In this document: piece by piece, positions 22,111 to 33,815 of the stretch
Position numbering within the stretch: the first letter of the stretch is position 1
How the letters are laid out: each line of letters begins with the position of its first letter
NCBI GenBank assembly: GCA_023014335.1
Contig: JAECYW010000009.1
Location: 1,736,001 to 1,800,000 of the forward strand
DNA: 64,000 nucleotides
Reading direction: 5' to 3'
Source of the DNA: Galerina marginata
Lineage: Eukaryota > Basidiomycota > Agaricomycetes > Agaricales > Galerinaceae
Notes under the pieces: generated by a model
Database searches by the model: none
What the model saw: only the letters and a program-made list of their open reading frames with translations
What the model was told of the DNA's origin: nothing
Position numbers and translations under genes: made by a program

Positions 22111-24875
22111 TCAGTATTCATCAACGTCCGATAGCGACGCATATTCCGACACCGACTGGTCGTCTTCGTACTCCTGGACGACGTCTCTCATCGCAAACCG
22201 CATGATGGGCGTTGTGGGTACTAATTTGGGCCCCACGACCTCCATGATCTCTTCGAACACGTCTCCTGGCAGCCGCTCCGAAACGGGTACCATCTCTTCA
22301 TCTTCATCGATGGGCGGTGGCGGCCCGAGATCGATATCTGTGCCAATTGCGCTTCCAGATGCAAAGCCTGTAGATATTCCAGTCCCTGTCCCACCCAGTG
22401 GTGTAGCCGATGCAAGCGCACTGTCCCGGACATTTACGGGCATCGGCATTGGCATCGTCGAGCTCCTCACCCTAATCTCCTCACCCGATTCCCTCGTCAC
22501 CGTTTCCGTCCAGCGCAGATCCAGCACGCGGCCCTTGACCATCCCATCCACTGTCCGCACGCCCAACTCACGGCATAAATGAAAGTAGGGAATGTAGTGC
22601 GTGTCCGGCCGCGACAGCCGGCTCATCACCTTGAGCAGCTCCATTGCCGAGAACTCTGGCGGGCCCATCGACGAGTGGGTGCTGCCGCTGGTCATTGAAC
22701 CTGGGCCATGTGGGTGTGTGAGGGGCGAATAGATTTTGAAACCGGCGGGACCGAGCCCAGGGTGGAGGGTGTCTGCGGTGCTGGTGTTGGCTGCTACTGG
22801 TGCTGGTGTTTCCCCGTCTGCTTGGGGACCGCCGCCTGTGGGCGCTTGAGAAGAATGGATGATGTGAAGGTTCAGTAGGGCATGTGCCTGGAGGAAGTGC
22901 GAGCTTTGTTTGACTGCCAGTGCAATTTTAATATCAACTCGACGACGAAGCATGACTGAAAACAACTTACTGTCAAGAGTACCGTTTGAGTTCACTGGAG
23001 AATAATCCAAAATATATAGCATATCCTTGAGCAAACAAGAAAGGAGAAACATACCATAGTCCGTGATATAATCATGCCAATGCGCGAGCTTTCCTCCAAA
23101 GGCGTCATACAGGACCTCGAAATCCAGCCTTCCACGCAGTCGTTCCGGCACTCTAGGGAGCACTCTATCTCGGAAGAATTTCCTCGTTTCGCCCTTTGAG
23201 CAATCCCCAATAGTGATGATCTACGCGGACATAAATGAGACGTAAGTATCGGGTTCCAAGTTCAAGGAATGGAGATTAAAAAGGAGGAGTTAGGATATGA
23301 ACAGGACAAACCAACCGACCTTGCAATGTTGCATCACGTTCATCTGCCTGAGCCATGTCTGATAGAATGGATCGCTCGTTGCGTGAATGACGTGACAAAG
23401 CCTGTCCTGCTTCGTCAACACCAGCATAGAGTCCAGAAGGCACTTCATAGTTTCCGTCGATTGAATGAGGGCAGGCCTAGATTCGGACGATAAAAGGTAA
23501 GTCCATTTCCCTATTGCGGTTTGAGAGAATTTGGCTCACAGTTTATGTGCTTCGTCGAAGAATATGACCTTTACCACGACGCAAAACAAGTTAATCAAAG
23601 CAATCCATGTACCACAAAGAGACGATTATACGTACCGGCATCTTCTTCGCAGGCTTCTCCTTCTCCTTCCCCTTCTCGCCCTGTGCGGGCGAGGTCTGGT
23701 CACCACTCGCCATTTCGGACTCTCTCTTGCTCGCTTTGCCCCTCCAACTCCTGAAGCCCCATCTCGACTTGGTCCCGGTACCATGATCGCCACTTGTACG
23801 CTCCACGCGTGTTTGGTTAGATGCGTGGCTGTCACTCGAGCCTTGCCGACGAGCGTGCTTAGCATTTCCATTCCCCTTATTCTCGTGCTTTTCTTCGAGC
23901 TTAGGCTGGAATTCCCAGTATTTTAGGAGCGAGCTCTAAACACTGTTGGATAAGCATGTTCATGTTAGGGAAATTGAAATACTGACCTGGAAGAGCTCCA
24001 TGAGCCGAGCGACATCGCTTGTCTTGATGGTTTGAATTTTAGGGTCGACCACGTTGGGCTCCGTAAACCGGCGTTCGACGTTAAGACGGTCGTGCTAAGC
24101 ATGTAGGATCGATCCTTAGATTGTTGAGCCATTCATCGAGTGATCAGCCACATACCTTGAAGCTCCATGCCTCTCTTTCAAAATCTTGATATCCCTCCAT
24201 CTTGGTGGCGATTTCTTCAAAGTACTGTTCCATTTGCTGGCTCAGGCTTGTGTAAAGACTGGCAAGATCCGCAAATCCGGCGATCCGAAGATCGAAGTGG
24301 AGGACATGGTATTCTTCGCGAGTGAGGACTTCCCTGAGAAGTGCAGTCTATTGGTGACCAAAAAAAATCATCGAACCTGTTACATATCATAGAAGTGAGA
24401 AATGGCTTGCCTTTCCGACGGAGCTGGCGCCGAAAAGTACGGTGAAGGATGGCTCCCCCTCCAGTGCACGCTCGATGGCTTGCGTTTCCGCCTTACGAGG
24501 AAAAAAACCAGGCAATCTCGAGAACGTGTGTTTTGGCCTGATTTGTGAGCGTTCTTTATTCTCGTTGATCTCCCTACGGGCATCGTCGAGCAGTCTCTTG
24601 GACTCCGTGAGCGAACGAACGGTTTCTGCAGGCTAGATTTTACGGTGAATAATTTTTATTTGAGTTTAACGTTCTGCAAAACATACATTCGTAAGAACAC
24701 CGAGTATTTCTCCCATCCCAAAGAAATTTCTTTTCTGAATATCAACCGAGATGTATGACGTTCGTCGGCGGGGGATATTACTCCTGAACAACCAATGGAT
24801 GGACGGAATTCGAGAACGCTGTTGAGCTGGAGAGGGAGGGCTTGATTTTCTCAGCTTTCCGTTGCTGGAACTCAT
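22111..24875 (-). CDS. P-loop ATPase, archaeal-type (ATPase_2-like)
   Basis: Rebuilt from about eight or nine exons, including 24687-24875, 24411-24632, 24156-24347 and 23987-24094. Walker A is FGASSVGK-T, interrupted after the lysine by a GC...AG intron (24348-24410). Walker B is KVIFFDEAHKL. Between them lies LHFDLRIAGFADLASLY, and after Walker B come CHVIHATSDPFYQTWL and DAFGGKLAHWHDYI, the sensor-like and GG-HW segments of archaeal-type ATPases. A serine/lysine-rich linker precedes Walker B. The C-terminal third is a helical region followed by an acidic, low-complexity tail. Eukaryotic relatives are poorly characterised; some similar proteins act in mitochondria. The 350-codon open frame at the 3' end probably contains one more intron (about 22914-22972). 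The gene is divergent from FOL1. Confidence 0.8.
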
Positions 24876-25459
24876 CAATTGTTGTAGCCGAAGAGAGTTA
24901 ATATGCGAGACTGGAGCTGGAGAGAGGCTAGTGGGTGGAGGGCAAACCCTGTAAAATTACGAGAGGATTGCAGCGCAGGCGCAGAGGCGATAAGAGGTTG
25001 AGTTACAGAAGCAGAAGCAAGATGAAAAGGTGGGCAGGCGAGGCGTAAATCGCTAGATATGGGAGACAGACACGCAGCCTACCGTACTGTATGCGGTACC
25101 CCTGGTGGATCTGTCGTGTTTGATGTCCATTGTGATATGTAATTCTTCACGTTTGCCGCACAGCCCAGTCTGACCGATGCAGCCGTAGATATGCGCGAAT
25201 GCCGCGAGGCAACGTCGAGGAGAGTAGAACCCATTGTGACTGGCGCTCAAGTTAAACAAGACATGCCTGACTTGACAAAATGTTTGTTTAGAACAAGAAA
25301 GATTGTCTTTATCAAGGTCTTACCGTGCAATAATTGAAGAATACAAGCACAAAGTAAATGAACAAGGATGAAAGACGTCATGGCTGCAGAGAGCCTCGAG
25401 GCTCAGCGTGACCTCGTGATCGTTGCAGAGAATAAATTATTTCTTCCGAGTCATCCTCA
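24876..25459. other. Divergent promoter region, ATPase / FOL1
   Basis: A 584-bp stretch between two divergent start codons. Its right part (25291-25430) is the left copy of the repeat that flanks FOL1. A small minus-strand frame at 25053-25259 shows no motif and is not called. Confidence 0.45.
25291..25430 (+). repeat. Direct repeat upstream of FOL1 (left copy)
   Basis: Begins GAACAAGAAAGATTGTCTTT and ends near CGTGATCGTTGCAGAG. A near-identical copy lies at 28712-28825, just after the FOL1 stop. The right copy lacks about 26 bases in the middle. Same orientation. Confidence 0.85.
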
Positions 25460-28400
25460 ATGTCGACGGCGAAGGCGCCAAAGTAAGTCCACCACCGTAG
25501 CCCGCAACGATATTCACAATATCAGCCTAGCAGACGAACCCGAACCCACCGACACCATCCGCATCAACGACCTCATCCTCCCCATCTCCCTGCACACCGG
25601 TGCCCAAGAGCACCCAGTCGAGCAGCCCATCTCGATCTCGCTCTCCATCTTCCACAACGTCTCCGCCGCTGCGCAGACCGATGACTTGAGGCTCTCGATA
25701 GACTACGCGGACATCGCGAACCGGATCAGGGGTGCCGTCGTGCACACGCCTTTCATCTGTCTCCAGGATCTGTCCCGCCAGATCTGCACTGCCATTGGTT
25801 CGTTCTCGACTTTGGCGCACCTACTGGATGGGTTAGAGGTGAAGGTGATTGTAAAGCAGCTGAAGGCGCCGTTACATTGCAAAACGGTCTCAATCGAACA
25901 CCTGGCCAAGTTTTCCGCTGATGGCTCTTGGATTCCTGAAAGGATCACACACCATGTGGAGGACCTGATCTGCTCTCCGATTATCGGCGTCGGCGAGGTT
26001 GAAAGGTCGGAAGAGCAAGACGTCGTGGTCAACCTATCCATTGACACCGGGGACAAAGGATTAGACAGAGAAGACTGGATCGATCTGAGACTCGTAACGC
26101 GCATGCTGTTCGACGTAAAGCAATTCTCCGTCCAACCCTCATTTGATTTCTCACTAAATGAGGCGCATACAGGAAATAGAAACAACCGGCTTCGTCACCC
26201 TCGAAGCCCTCGCATCCTACATCGCCTCCGAGTCCCTCTCTATCCTCAAATCCTACGCATCCGTCTCCCCGCCCCTCCCGCTCGTCACTGTGCGTGTCGC
26301 CAAGCCCGCCGCACTCCCCCTCGCGCGCTCCGCCGAAGTCGAGGTGCGCCGCACGTTCGCGGACTATTTCGGCTCCCAGCCAGAGAAAGAAGCAGTGGTG
26401 CAGGCGGAGGAGGCGACTGGCGAGGTGCGTCGCATGGGTGTCCCGGCTGAGCGGCGTGAAATGCAGAGTGATAGTGTAGGCGAGTACCAGAGTGGAGACG
26501 AGGCTGAATTCGAAGAAAAAAGTGGCGTGTTGCAGTCTGGCTGGAATCAGGGCCAGACGCACACCGTGGCTATTGCGTTAGGCTCGAATCTCGGTGATAC
26601 ATTCCGCAACATTGAATATGCGCTGCGGCTCCTCGAGATACCTGGAGAGATTCTGGGGGATAGCGTCATTTCGTTGGACCTGGATCCAGCTATCACAGTC
26701 GTAAACACGTCTTTCCTGTACGAGAGCGCGCCGATGTACGTGACAGACCAGCCCAAGTTTGTGAACTGCGCTTGTATGGTATGTGCGGCCCTCTTCTCGT
26801 TTTTCATCTCACAATTTTGGATATCAGGTGGAAACTAACCTATCACCAACTACCCTCCTGCGCGTCCTCAAAGAAATCGAGTCCATCGTCGGACGCCTTC
26901 CGTCTATCCGCCACGGGCCACGCGCTGTTGATCTGGACATCGTTTTCTACGATAACGAGGTTGTCGACACCCGGCCTCCATCGTCCTTGAAAGGCCTCGA
27001 TAATCTGGAAGGCGAGCTCATCGTTCCTCACCCAAGGATGCAAGAGAGGGAGTTCGTGTTGAAGCCTCTAAACGAGTGTGTATCCTTTCCTTCCACTCGA
27101 AATGTTGATCGACTACAATTTTTAACAGCATGATTCCGGAATATGTCCACCCACTACTCAAAAAGCCCGTATCCATGCTCCTCCGCGAAGTCGTCAACCC
27201 AGCAGGATCCCCAATGAATAAAGTTATTCCCTTCCCGCGTTTCCCTCTTTCCGCCTTGGCCTTGGCCTCCTCTTCCGCGTACCCCTCCATCCCACCCGTA
27301 CCCGAAACGCTTACTTCCTGGTCCTACCCCTCCTCCTCTACTCCCTCCTCCACCCCCAAAAACAAATCCAAAACAAAAAAGCACACCCGCACAATGGCAA
27401 CCCTCAATGCCACCCCCGACTCGTTCTCCGACGGCGCCAAACACACCGACCTCCCCGCTGCCGTGCGCTACGCCTGTGCCGCCGTCGCAGCCGGCGCGAG
27501 CATCATCGATATAGGCGGGTACTCCACTCGCCCCGGAGCGGCGTTCGTCAGCGAGGAAGATGAGATCGGGAGAGTCGTACCCGTCATCGAAGCGCTTCGT
27601 TCCGCAGAATTATTACAAGCTGCCCTCGACCAAACCACCACGCCATCCACAGAAAGCTTATTCTCAGAAACCATCATCGCGCGCGTGCTCCGCACCCCAG
27701 TCAGCATTGACACCTTCCGCCCCGCCGTAGCTCGTGCCGCGCTCCTCGCTGGCGCCAACTGCATCAACGATGTCTATGGCTTCACAGGACCGGACTCCTT
27801 CCCCCCGCCTTCCCCTTCCTCCGAGAAAGGCAGGCAGGCGGCGGGGTATATGCACGCGATGCGGGCGGTGGCGAGGGAGAGCGGGGCGGCGGTGGTGTTG
27901 ATGCATTCGAGGGGGGATGCGGGGCGGGAGAAGGGGTATGGGATGTATGCTTATGCTGCGGATGGTGATGTGGGAGAGGATGATGATGATGATGGCGCGA
28001 TGACACTGGAAGGCGTGCGCGTGGAGCTGGGGGATAAAGTCGAGCAGGCCGTCCTTGGCCCAGGAGGTGTGAGGAGGTGGTCGGTTGTTGTTGATCCCGG
28101 GATTGGGTTTAGTAAGACGCTGGAAGGGAACCTCGGAGTGCTGAGGCGGGCGGGGGAGATCGTGGGGGATGTGATGGTTGGAGGTCCGTTTGGTTTTATC
28201 GAAATTATAATTTTCAGACATAGTGTTGACCCTATTTGCTAGGAATCGGCGACTCCTCCTACCCAAACCCGCTCAAAGGCTTCCCCCAACTCATCGGCCC
28301 ATCGAAAAAGTCCTTCCTCGGCGCCATACTCGCGCAGAACTCGGACGAGCACGGAAGCGGGCGCGAAACGCAGCCCGGCGAGCGGGGGTGGGCGACGGCG

Positions 28401-28505
28401 GCGGCTGTGGCGTGTGCGGTGCAGCAGGGGGCGCTGGTGGTGAGGGTGCATGATGTGCAGGAAATGGTGGATGTCGTGAGGGTTGCTGATGCCCTTTGGG
28501 GATGA
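25460..28505 (+). CDS. FOL1: Trifunctional folate synthesis protein (DHNA aldolase - HPPK - DHPS)
   Basis: Six exons (25460-25482, 25526-26114, 26173-26778, 26828-27075, 27129-28183, 28243-28505) give 927 residues. The protein makes dihydropteroate for tetrahydrofolate. Domains in order: two FolB-like DHNA aldolase halves (residues about 10-310; IRINDLILPI and THHVEDLICSPIIGVGE), HPPK (about 340-480; VAIALGSNLGD, RHGPRAVDLDIVFYD, VPHPRMQEREFVLKPLN) and DHPS (about 530 to the end; TLNATPDSFSDG, DIGGYSTRPGA, VSIDTFRP, CINDVYGF, DPGIGFSKT, GPSKKSFLG). DHPS is the sulfonamide target. The start at 25460 uses a 43-bp intron with a GTAAGT donor. An alternative in-frame ATG at 25368 would skip this intron, but it would place translated sequence in the repeated upstream region, so it is less likely. 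The DHPS part has G-rich low-complexity stretches. Confidence 0.92.
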
Positions 28506-29349
28506 ATTTCGAACCTTAGGTGCCCGCACTAGATTGACATTTAGACTCCCCCTGATAATGGATTGTGCTGCATTTTTGTCTGCAAGCCTTTACGGATTCA
28601 AATTGGGCGTTTGTCGTTTGGATAGGGAATGGGCACAGATGAACAACATTTCGATGTTGGCCAGGTGATATGTTCGTATATGCAGAAAGTTTCATGGAAC
28701 TTCCGTATGTTGAACAAGAAAGATTGTCTTTATAAAGCTCTTACCGTGCAATAATTGACGAGTACAAGGATGAAATGAAGTTTGCGACGGCTCGAGGCTC
28801 AGCGTGACCTCGTGATCGTTGCAAAGATGAGCGTTTGCGCAAGTGGCTCTGTCTTACACCAGTCGCACCGCCCCCAATCCGTCTTTATTAATGTGCTTAC
28901 ATCTCGCAGTTACCTGGCTCGGAGAGCAGTCCAGTCATCTCAATAAATTGGATTCTAGGGCGCTGAGGCTCATTCTAGGCCAAGACCCAGGAAAGTATTT
29001 CATGGCTCCCAGGATTTAGGACGGCTTTCACTGATCTTGTTCCGCGAGATGAAGAAGGGGAGAAGATCAACAAAGTTGTCCTTCGCCTTCACTTTGGTAT
29101 GTCTACTTCAACCACTGCGGCCCATTCGTTATTACCCTACATTGAAATCCAACGTGTGTTCGCCTGGTCCCCCTTGAATTGGAAATCGGGTCAAATCCAA
29201 CGCTTTGGCCTCGTCGGTCGTATAAGGCAATGCGACTGTGCGCAATGGCTTTGGCCAGTTGGCCAAGCTGACTATTTATAAGATGGTACCTGCGAACACA
29301 ATGATTTTTTTGCCGTTCATTCCCATCTAGTTTCCTACAACAGCTCACC
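28506..29349. other. Intergenic region with right repeat copy
   Basis: An 844-bp stretch. It contains the right FOL1-flanking repeat (28712-28825), then the promoter of the F-box gene. A small plus frame at 29099-29281 has no motif. Confidence 0.4.
28712..28825 (+). repeat. Direct repeat downstream of FOL1 (right copy)
   Basis: Copy of 25291-25430 with a central deletion. It shares the ends GAACAAGAAAGATTGTCTTT and GCTCAGCGTGACCTCGTGAT. It has no open frame continuing into folate enzyme sequence. Confidence 0.85.
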
Positions 29350-31044
29350 ATGGCACATACCCCCACCGAACAACCCAACCGTGAAAGCGAAGACAAAGCG
29401 ACACCGCAACTGAAGGCTGCTGTTTCTATCTCGCAGCCACATTTTTCGTCTCATGCCACTCGATTACCGATGGAAATTCTGGCAATCATTTTTTGGATGG
29501 TTGTCGGAAGCTACCAGCTTCATTATCACCAACCCGACATGGATTGGGACGCAGAACTTGGAGCCGCCAGGACCGTTCTTCACGCGTCACAGGTCTGCAG
29601 ACATTGGCGTGTCGCTGCCTTGGACTGCAAGGCACTTTGGGGGATGTTGATAAACATCGAGTTCTCTGGGGCTCAGTGGGTAGCAGAACTCATAGACCGG
29701 TCCAACCCAGCCCCCTTAGTGATCCGATCTACCGTTAGCCGGGAGGACCATTTCACATCGCCGAAATGGAAAGGAGTACTGGCCAATGCACATCGACTCA
29801 AAATGCTTCACGTCACTCTCTCAGATGGGGAGGACATATCCCCTCTTCTTCATGCGCTTTCCCAACCGGCTCCTTTGCTCGAGGACTTTCGAGTTGAAAT
29901 CGATGAAGAATCTTTTATGGATGATGTCGGTAACGAAGTCGACCTGGATATGCCATTATTTGCAGGATATGCCCCAAAATTGCAGTGCTTCGCTATAGAT
30001 CCCGCCGTTATATGGCGTTTCATCGACTTTTCCTCCTTCAAACTTGTCCACCTCGACCTTTCACATGAAGTAACCTCAATCGGGCTTCGGCTTCCCTCCT
30101 CCACCTGGCTCGAAATACTTGCTCAACAACCTCTCCTCAGGATTCTCATCCTCACAGGCTCGGTGTTTGAATTGGCAGGTGCAGGTTCGGCTGCTGCAAA
30201 AGACCGCGTAGTTTCTTTACCCTTTCTCGACACTCTTAAACTCGATGGCGACTCTCGGTGTTGTGGCAGCCTCTTCGCAAACCTCATTCTTCCGTCGCGT
30301 TGTTCAGTTTATATCGATCTTAGGCAGAAAACTGCCTTTAGTTCGGTGAATGACATTGTTCGCGGAGTGGCACGTTTTATGTGCAACTGGGAAGCCATTG
30401 CGAGCGAAGATACCATTTGGAAAGTAAGGACAGACGAGCATTCGTTCGCTATCGAAATCGATGTTGGAAGAGTAGAAACCGACTCTGGTCCCACGTTGAG
30501 CCTTGGATACTCCTGCAAAGAAGCACGGCTATCAACATTCGCAAACGTTTTGGAATCTCTTCAGGAGGACCCTTTCATGCAACGCGAGACTACCCTTTCA
30601 ATAGATATCAATGACCTTGACGACACTTCTGCCGGTTCCGTTGTTTCGTTTTTGTCGTCCTTCAAGAAAGTGTCGCAGCTCGTGCTTGATGGCCGGCATT
30701 TGGATCACTCGCTTGTGCAGCTCCTCAAGCGTCGACCCCCCTTTCGCAGGGAAGGCAATGGCCTTGCGAGGAATTGGCTTATATTCCCGGAACTCAAGCA
30801 CGTCACTCTCGATCAGTACAAAGACGATTCCGCTGCACTTAGAGCGTTTTACGATTACTTGGAGTGGCGTCACAACATAGGAGAAGCGCTCCATGCTACT
30901 ATATGTGTTTGCTCATCAGGCAGCATTCGTAACGTGGAGTTTCGCTTCTCACATTCCTTGACTATTAAACAACCTAATTTTGATGACGGAACAGGTTTCT
31001 TTCCGCTTTGCACTACCTGCTGGTGGGAGCTTCCTTTCGACTGA
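29350..31044 (+). CDS. F-box protein
   Basis: A single-exon frame of 564 residues; the start codon lies in the good context CACCATGG. Residues about 36-95 form an F-box: ATRLPMEILAIIFWMVVGSY, then VLHASQVCRHWRVAALDCKALWGML. This is the classical LPxEIL...W pattern. The rest is LRR-like without clear repeats and ends in a cysteine/tryptophan-rich tail (CTTCWWELPFD). It is likely a substrate receptor of an SCF ubiquitin ligase; the target is unknown. It is not closely related to the tandem pair at 9.5-13.3 kb. Mushroom genomes carry large, fast-evolving families of such genes. Confidence 0.82.
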   Translation: MAHTPTEQPNRESEDKATPQLKAAVSISQPHFSSHATRLPMEILAIIFWMVVGSYQLHYHQPDMDWDAELGAARTVLHASQVCRHWRVAALDCKALWGMLINIEFSGAQWVAELIDRSNPAPLVIRSTVSREDHFTSPKWKGVLANAHRLKMLHVTLSDGEDISPLLHALSQPAPLLEDFRVEIDEESFMDDVGNEVDLDMPLFAGYAPKLQCFAIDPAVIWRFIDFSSFKLVHLDLSHEVTSIGLRLPSSTWLEILAQQPLLRILILTGSVFELAGAGSAAAKDRVVSLPFLDTLKLDGDSRCCGSLFANLILPSRCSVYIDLRQKTAFSSVNDIVRGVARFMCNWEAIASEDTIWKVRTDEHSFAIEIDVGRVETDSGPTLSLGYSCKEARLSTFANVLESLQEDPFMQRETTLSIDINDLDDTSAGSVVSFLSSFKKVSQLVLDGRHLDHSLVQLLKRRPPFRREGNGLARNWLIFPELKHVTLDQYKDDSAALRAFYDYLEWRHNIGEALHATICVCSSGSIRNVEFRFSHSLTIKQPNFDDGTGFFPLCTTCWWELPFD

Positions 31045-31750
31045 AAAATTGTTTATCTACTATTTTTCTACCAATAACGTACTAGCTTTTGGATTCAGAA
31101 TGAAAATTTTCTGCCCAGTAAACCCAGCCTCGCGCATATGAACTAGTCACCTACCACGACACGACCTATTGCATTAAAGAAATCTATAAGACGATTACAT
31201 ATTTCGTTTATATCAGAAAGTCACTAGTCCCCAGTACTGTTTAGATATCTCAATCACTTTTATCGTCGAGCTTCCCAAAATTGGCGGCGTTTGCAAGAGT
31301 GTCAAAGTTAATTGTATACTCTGGGTGATACTTATGCCAGATTGAAATTCGGAGGAGTCCCGACTCCCTACAGAGGCCCGCGATACAGGCCCTTACGACG
31401 CAATGTGCGATTTCCGCTAAATTTCCGCATCTATGTACTCTGAGTATATCGTCGCGTTCCATCATTGACCATGCCGGTTATTACTACTACTACTACTACT
31501 ACCTCAATTTTTAATTTCAGCTTCTCTGTTGGTGGGCTCCTCGTTGTTGGTTTAGTAGCGGATTACAAATTGAGGAGTATATGTGAAGGAGGCGCTCGCG
31601 AAGTAACTTGATAGGAGTTTGAAATTTGAATTGAAGTCTAATAACTTGACGGCTCGATTTGTCGTTAAGCACGCAGATTCACATCGTCCCTCCTTGCTCC
31701 CTCCACAGAACTAGACTTCATATCATCTACTTCATTCCATTCCTACCTCA
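31045..31750. other. Intergenic region with a trinucleotide repeat
   Basis: A 706-bp stretch between the F-box gene and the first reductase. It holds a short (TAC)n run near 31483-31502. A 71-codon minus frame (31250-31465) has plausible composition but no motif; it is left uncalled. Confidence 0.35.
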
Positions 31751-33329
31751 ATGTCTGGTCCCGTCAAAGATGTACTACTGGTTGGGTTTGGAGCGGTTGG
31801 CGCTATATGTGGGTTTAACCAAGAATGGCCTTGACTGTTGGACTCGTGTTGAGGATCCGAGCTGTGTTTTCCAGACTCTCTTATTCTCAAAAGAAGTGGA
31901 TTGGCTCGCGTGACTGCCGTGGCGCGTAGTAACTACGAAATCGTGAACAGTGAGTATTGAGGTGCAAAACTTTTCTGCAATCATACACACCCCTTCTTAG
32001 AGGAGGGCATTCACTTTCAAAGTCGTAAATATGGTGATATCAAAGGCTGGAGGCCTGACCGATGTTTGTATCCTTTTTTTTTCACAGTCGCTGCCCAGAC
32101 AGACTCAATAAAGCTCGACTGGAATGCTACGATCGTTAGTGTGCAAGTCCGTGGGTGACGCTGCAGATAGGTCGTACTCCTACGTTGTGGTCACCACGAA
32201 GGCAATTCCAGATTTAGTCACTACCTCCCAAATCTTGGCGCCTCTTCTTTCAAAGCAGTATAACGACAAGTTCCCAAAGCCTGCCTACGTATTACTCCAG
32301 AATGGTCTCAACGTTGAGGTTGACCTGTTCAATTCTTTGAAGGCACTTTCTGGAGGCGATCCACGAATAATCAGCACTGCCCTCTGGATTGGAACCAACT
32401 TACTGGAACCCAATGTTGTGGAACACAATGATTTTGTGGGTACTGGCCAGCTATTATCATTGCTTCCTTCTGATTATTCCTTCTTACGAATCTATACTAT
32501 CAATAGGATCGTGTTACCCTCGGAGTTTACAGACACCAGGATCGTACTACGACTGTCAATTCGCACGAAGAAGCCGCGTTGTTGAATGATTTTGGAAATA
32601 TCCTTGAGACGGGAGGAAGTACGATAACTATCCTTCCGGAAATTCAACGGATGAAGTTCAACAAGAACTTTTGGAACGTTGCCTTTTCTTCAGTTTCAAC
32701 CCTCACCCAGTATTTCCTTCGAATGGCGGCTTTTTTTTTACATTGACAAAATGCTTGTAGATATACCCTTCCTGCTATCTTTCGTTCGCCTCCAGAAGAC
32801 ACCACGGTCTCCTATGAACCATATGTGTCTCCAACAACAGCCGAACTTATTTCATCATACACCATTCCTACAATTACGGCGATTCTTGAGGAACTCATAG
32901 CGCTAGGTATTTTTTAGATCCCACTCAACGGTTGTGCTCTATTAACCAGGCAACCCTACAGGCCGAGCGCTTGGTTACCCTGATACACCAGACGGTTTGC
33001 CTTCTTCTTTGGTAACAAGTGTTTTGGAAAACACCAGGAAAATACACACCAGGCCAGACAGTACACATGTGCCCAGTATGCTGCTTGATGCTAGAAAAGG
33101 CTCGCCCATTGAAGTCGAGGTTATTTTTGGCGAGGTCATACGAATGGCAAAGGAACACGATGTGAACATGCCCGTAAGATTTTTATTAATTACGGTTCAT
33201 TCGTATGGATGCTAAAATGTGCACTTGCAGCGTGTCGAGACTTTGTACGCTCTTTTGCTTGTTGTGCAGAATCAGATTTTGCGCAAAATAGAGGCCGGAA
33301 ACCGTGCCAATTTAAATGCGCAATTGTAG
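31751..33329 (+). CDS. Ketopantoate reductase family protein, copy 1
   Basis: Eight exons rebuilt by alignment with the neighbouring copy at 33816-35388. The N-terminal Rossmann motif is DVLLVGFGAVGAI (GxGxxG). Then come VVVTTKAIPDL (catalytic-lysine region), VLLQNGLNVE (substrate Asn), KFNKNFWNVAFSSV and the C-terminal helical domain STHVPSMLLDARKG...EVEVIFGEVIRMAKE. Enzymes of this family reduce 2-dehydropantoate to pantoate with NADPH for pantothenate and CoA synthesis. Fungi have several related genes of unclear substrate, so the pathway is inferred. The start is ATG 31751, right before SGPVKDVLL. The intron after THLTQ-type sequence contains a T-run. No broken frame was seen. Confidence 0.88.
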
Positions 33330-33815
33330 GGCCTTCGGAGCGAGCGGTAGAGACTTTCCAAATGCCTATTACAGATAAGTCAATAAAATTGCTACTAGAG
33401 CCGTACAGTGCGGCCACCTACAATCTACAACGACTTCGTTCTGACCAGAATAAAGCTTGGATTATGGATACTACGGCATGGCAGGTCTACATGCGCCTTT
33501 AGACGCCGAGTGGTGTTAGTCGCGAATTGGGAGACAACGTCAAAGTTTCTCCTTCCAATTTTCCGCAAACGCAATTTGCGAAATATCCAGCTTTCTGCCC
33601 AGCACCCCGAATGGCATCGTGCAGCTGGACATCATTCCCATCGGAGTCGACTCTTACAACGGTCCGGCCGTCCGACGGATCCCCGTTCCCGAGGCGGTAA
33701 ATCTTTGACTCGAGCACTTCTTTTGAACTTCCATTGACAGTCGTGCTCTCTATTCCGACTATAGGTGCTGTCTGAGTTTTGCTGCTCTTCTTCTCCAAAA
33801 GATCTTGTCTGGAAC
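33330..33815. other. Spacer between the two reductase copies
   Basis: 486 bp. A 99-codon minus frame (33499-33798) and an overlapping plus frame are open but carry no recognised motif. The right part must hold the promoter of copy 2. Confidence 0.35.

Noticed and set aside
25368..25459. In-frame upstream ATG for FOL1
   Set aside because: It would translate the duplicated upstream region, which is not coding in the second copy. The ATG at 25460 with a GTAAGT intron gives a clean fit.
31483..31502. (TAC)n trinucleotide run
   Set aside because: Short intergenic simple repeat with no coding effect.
33499..33798. 99-codon minus-strand frame between the reductase copies
   Set aside because: No motif, an overlapping plus frame is equally open, and it lies in the promoter of copy 2.
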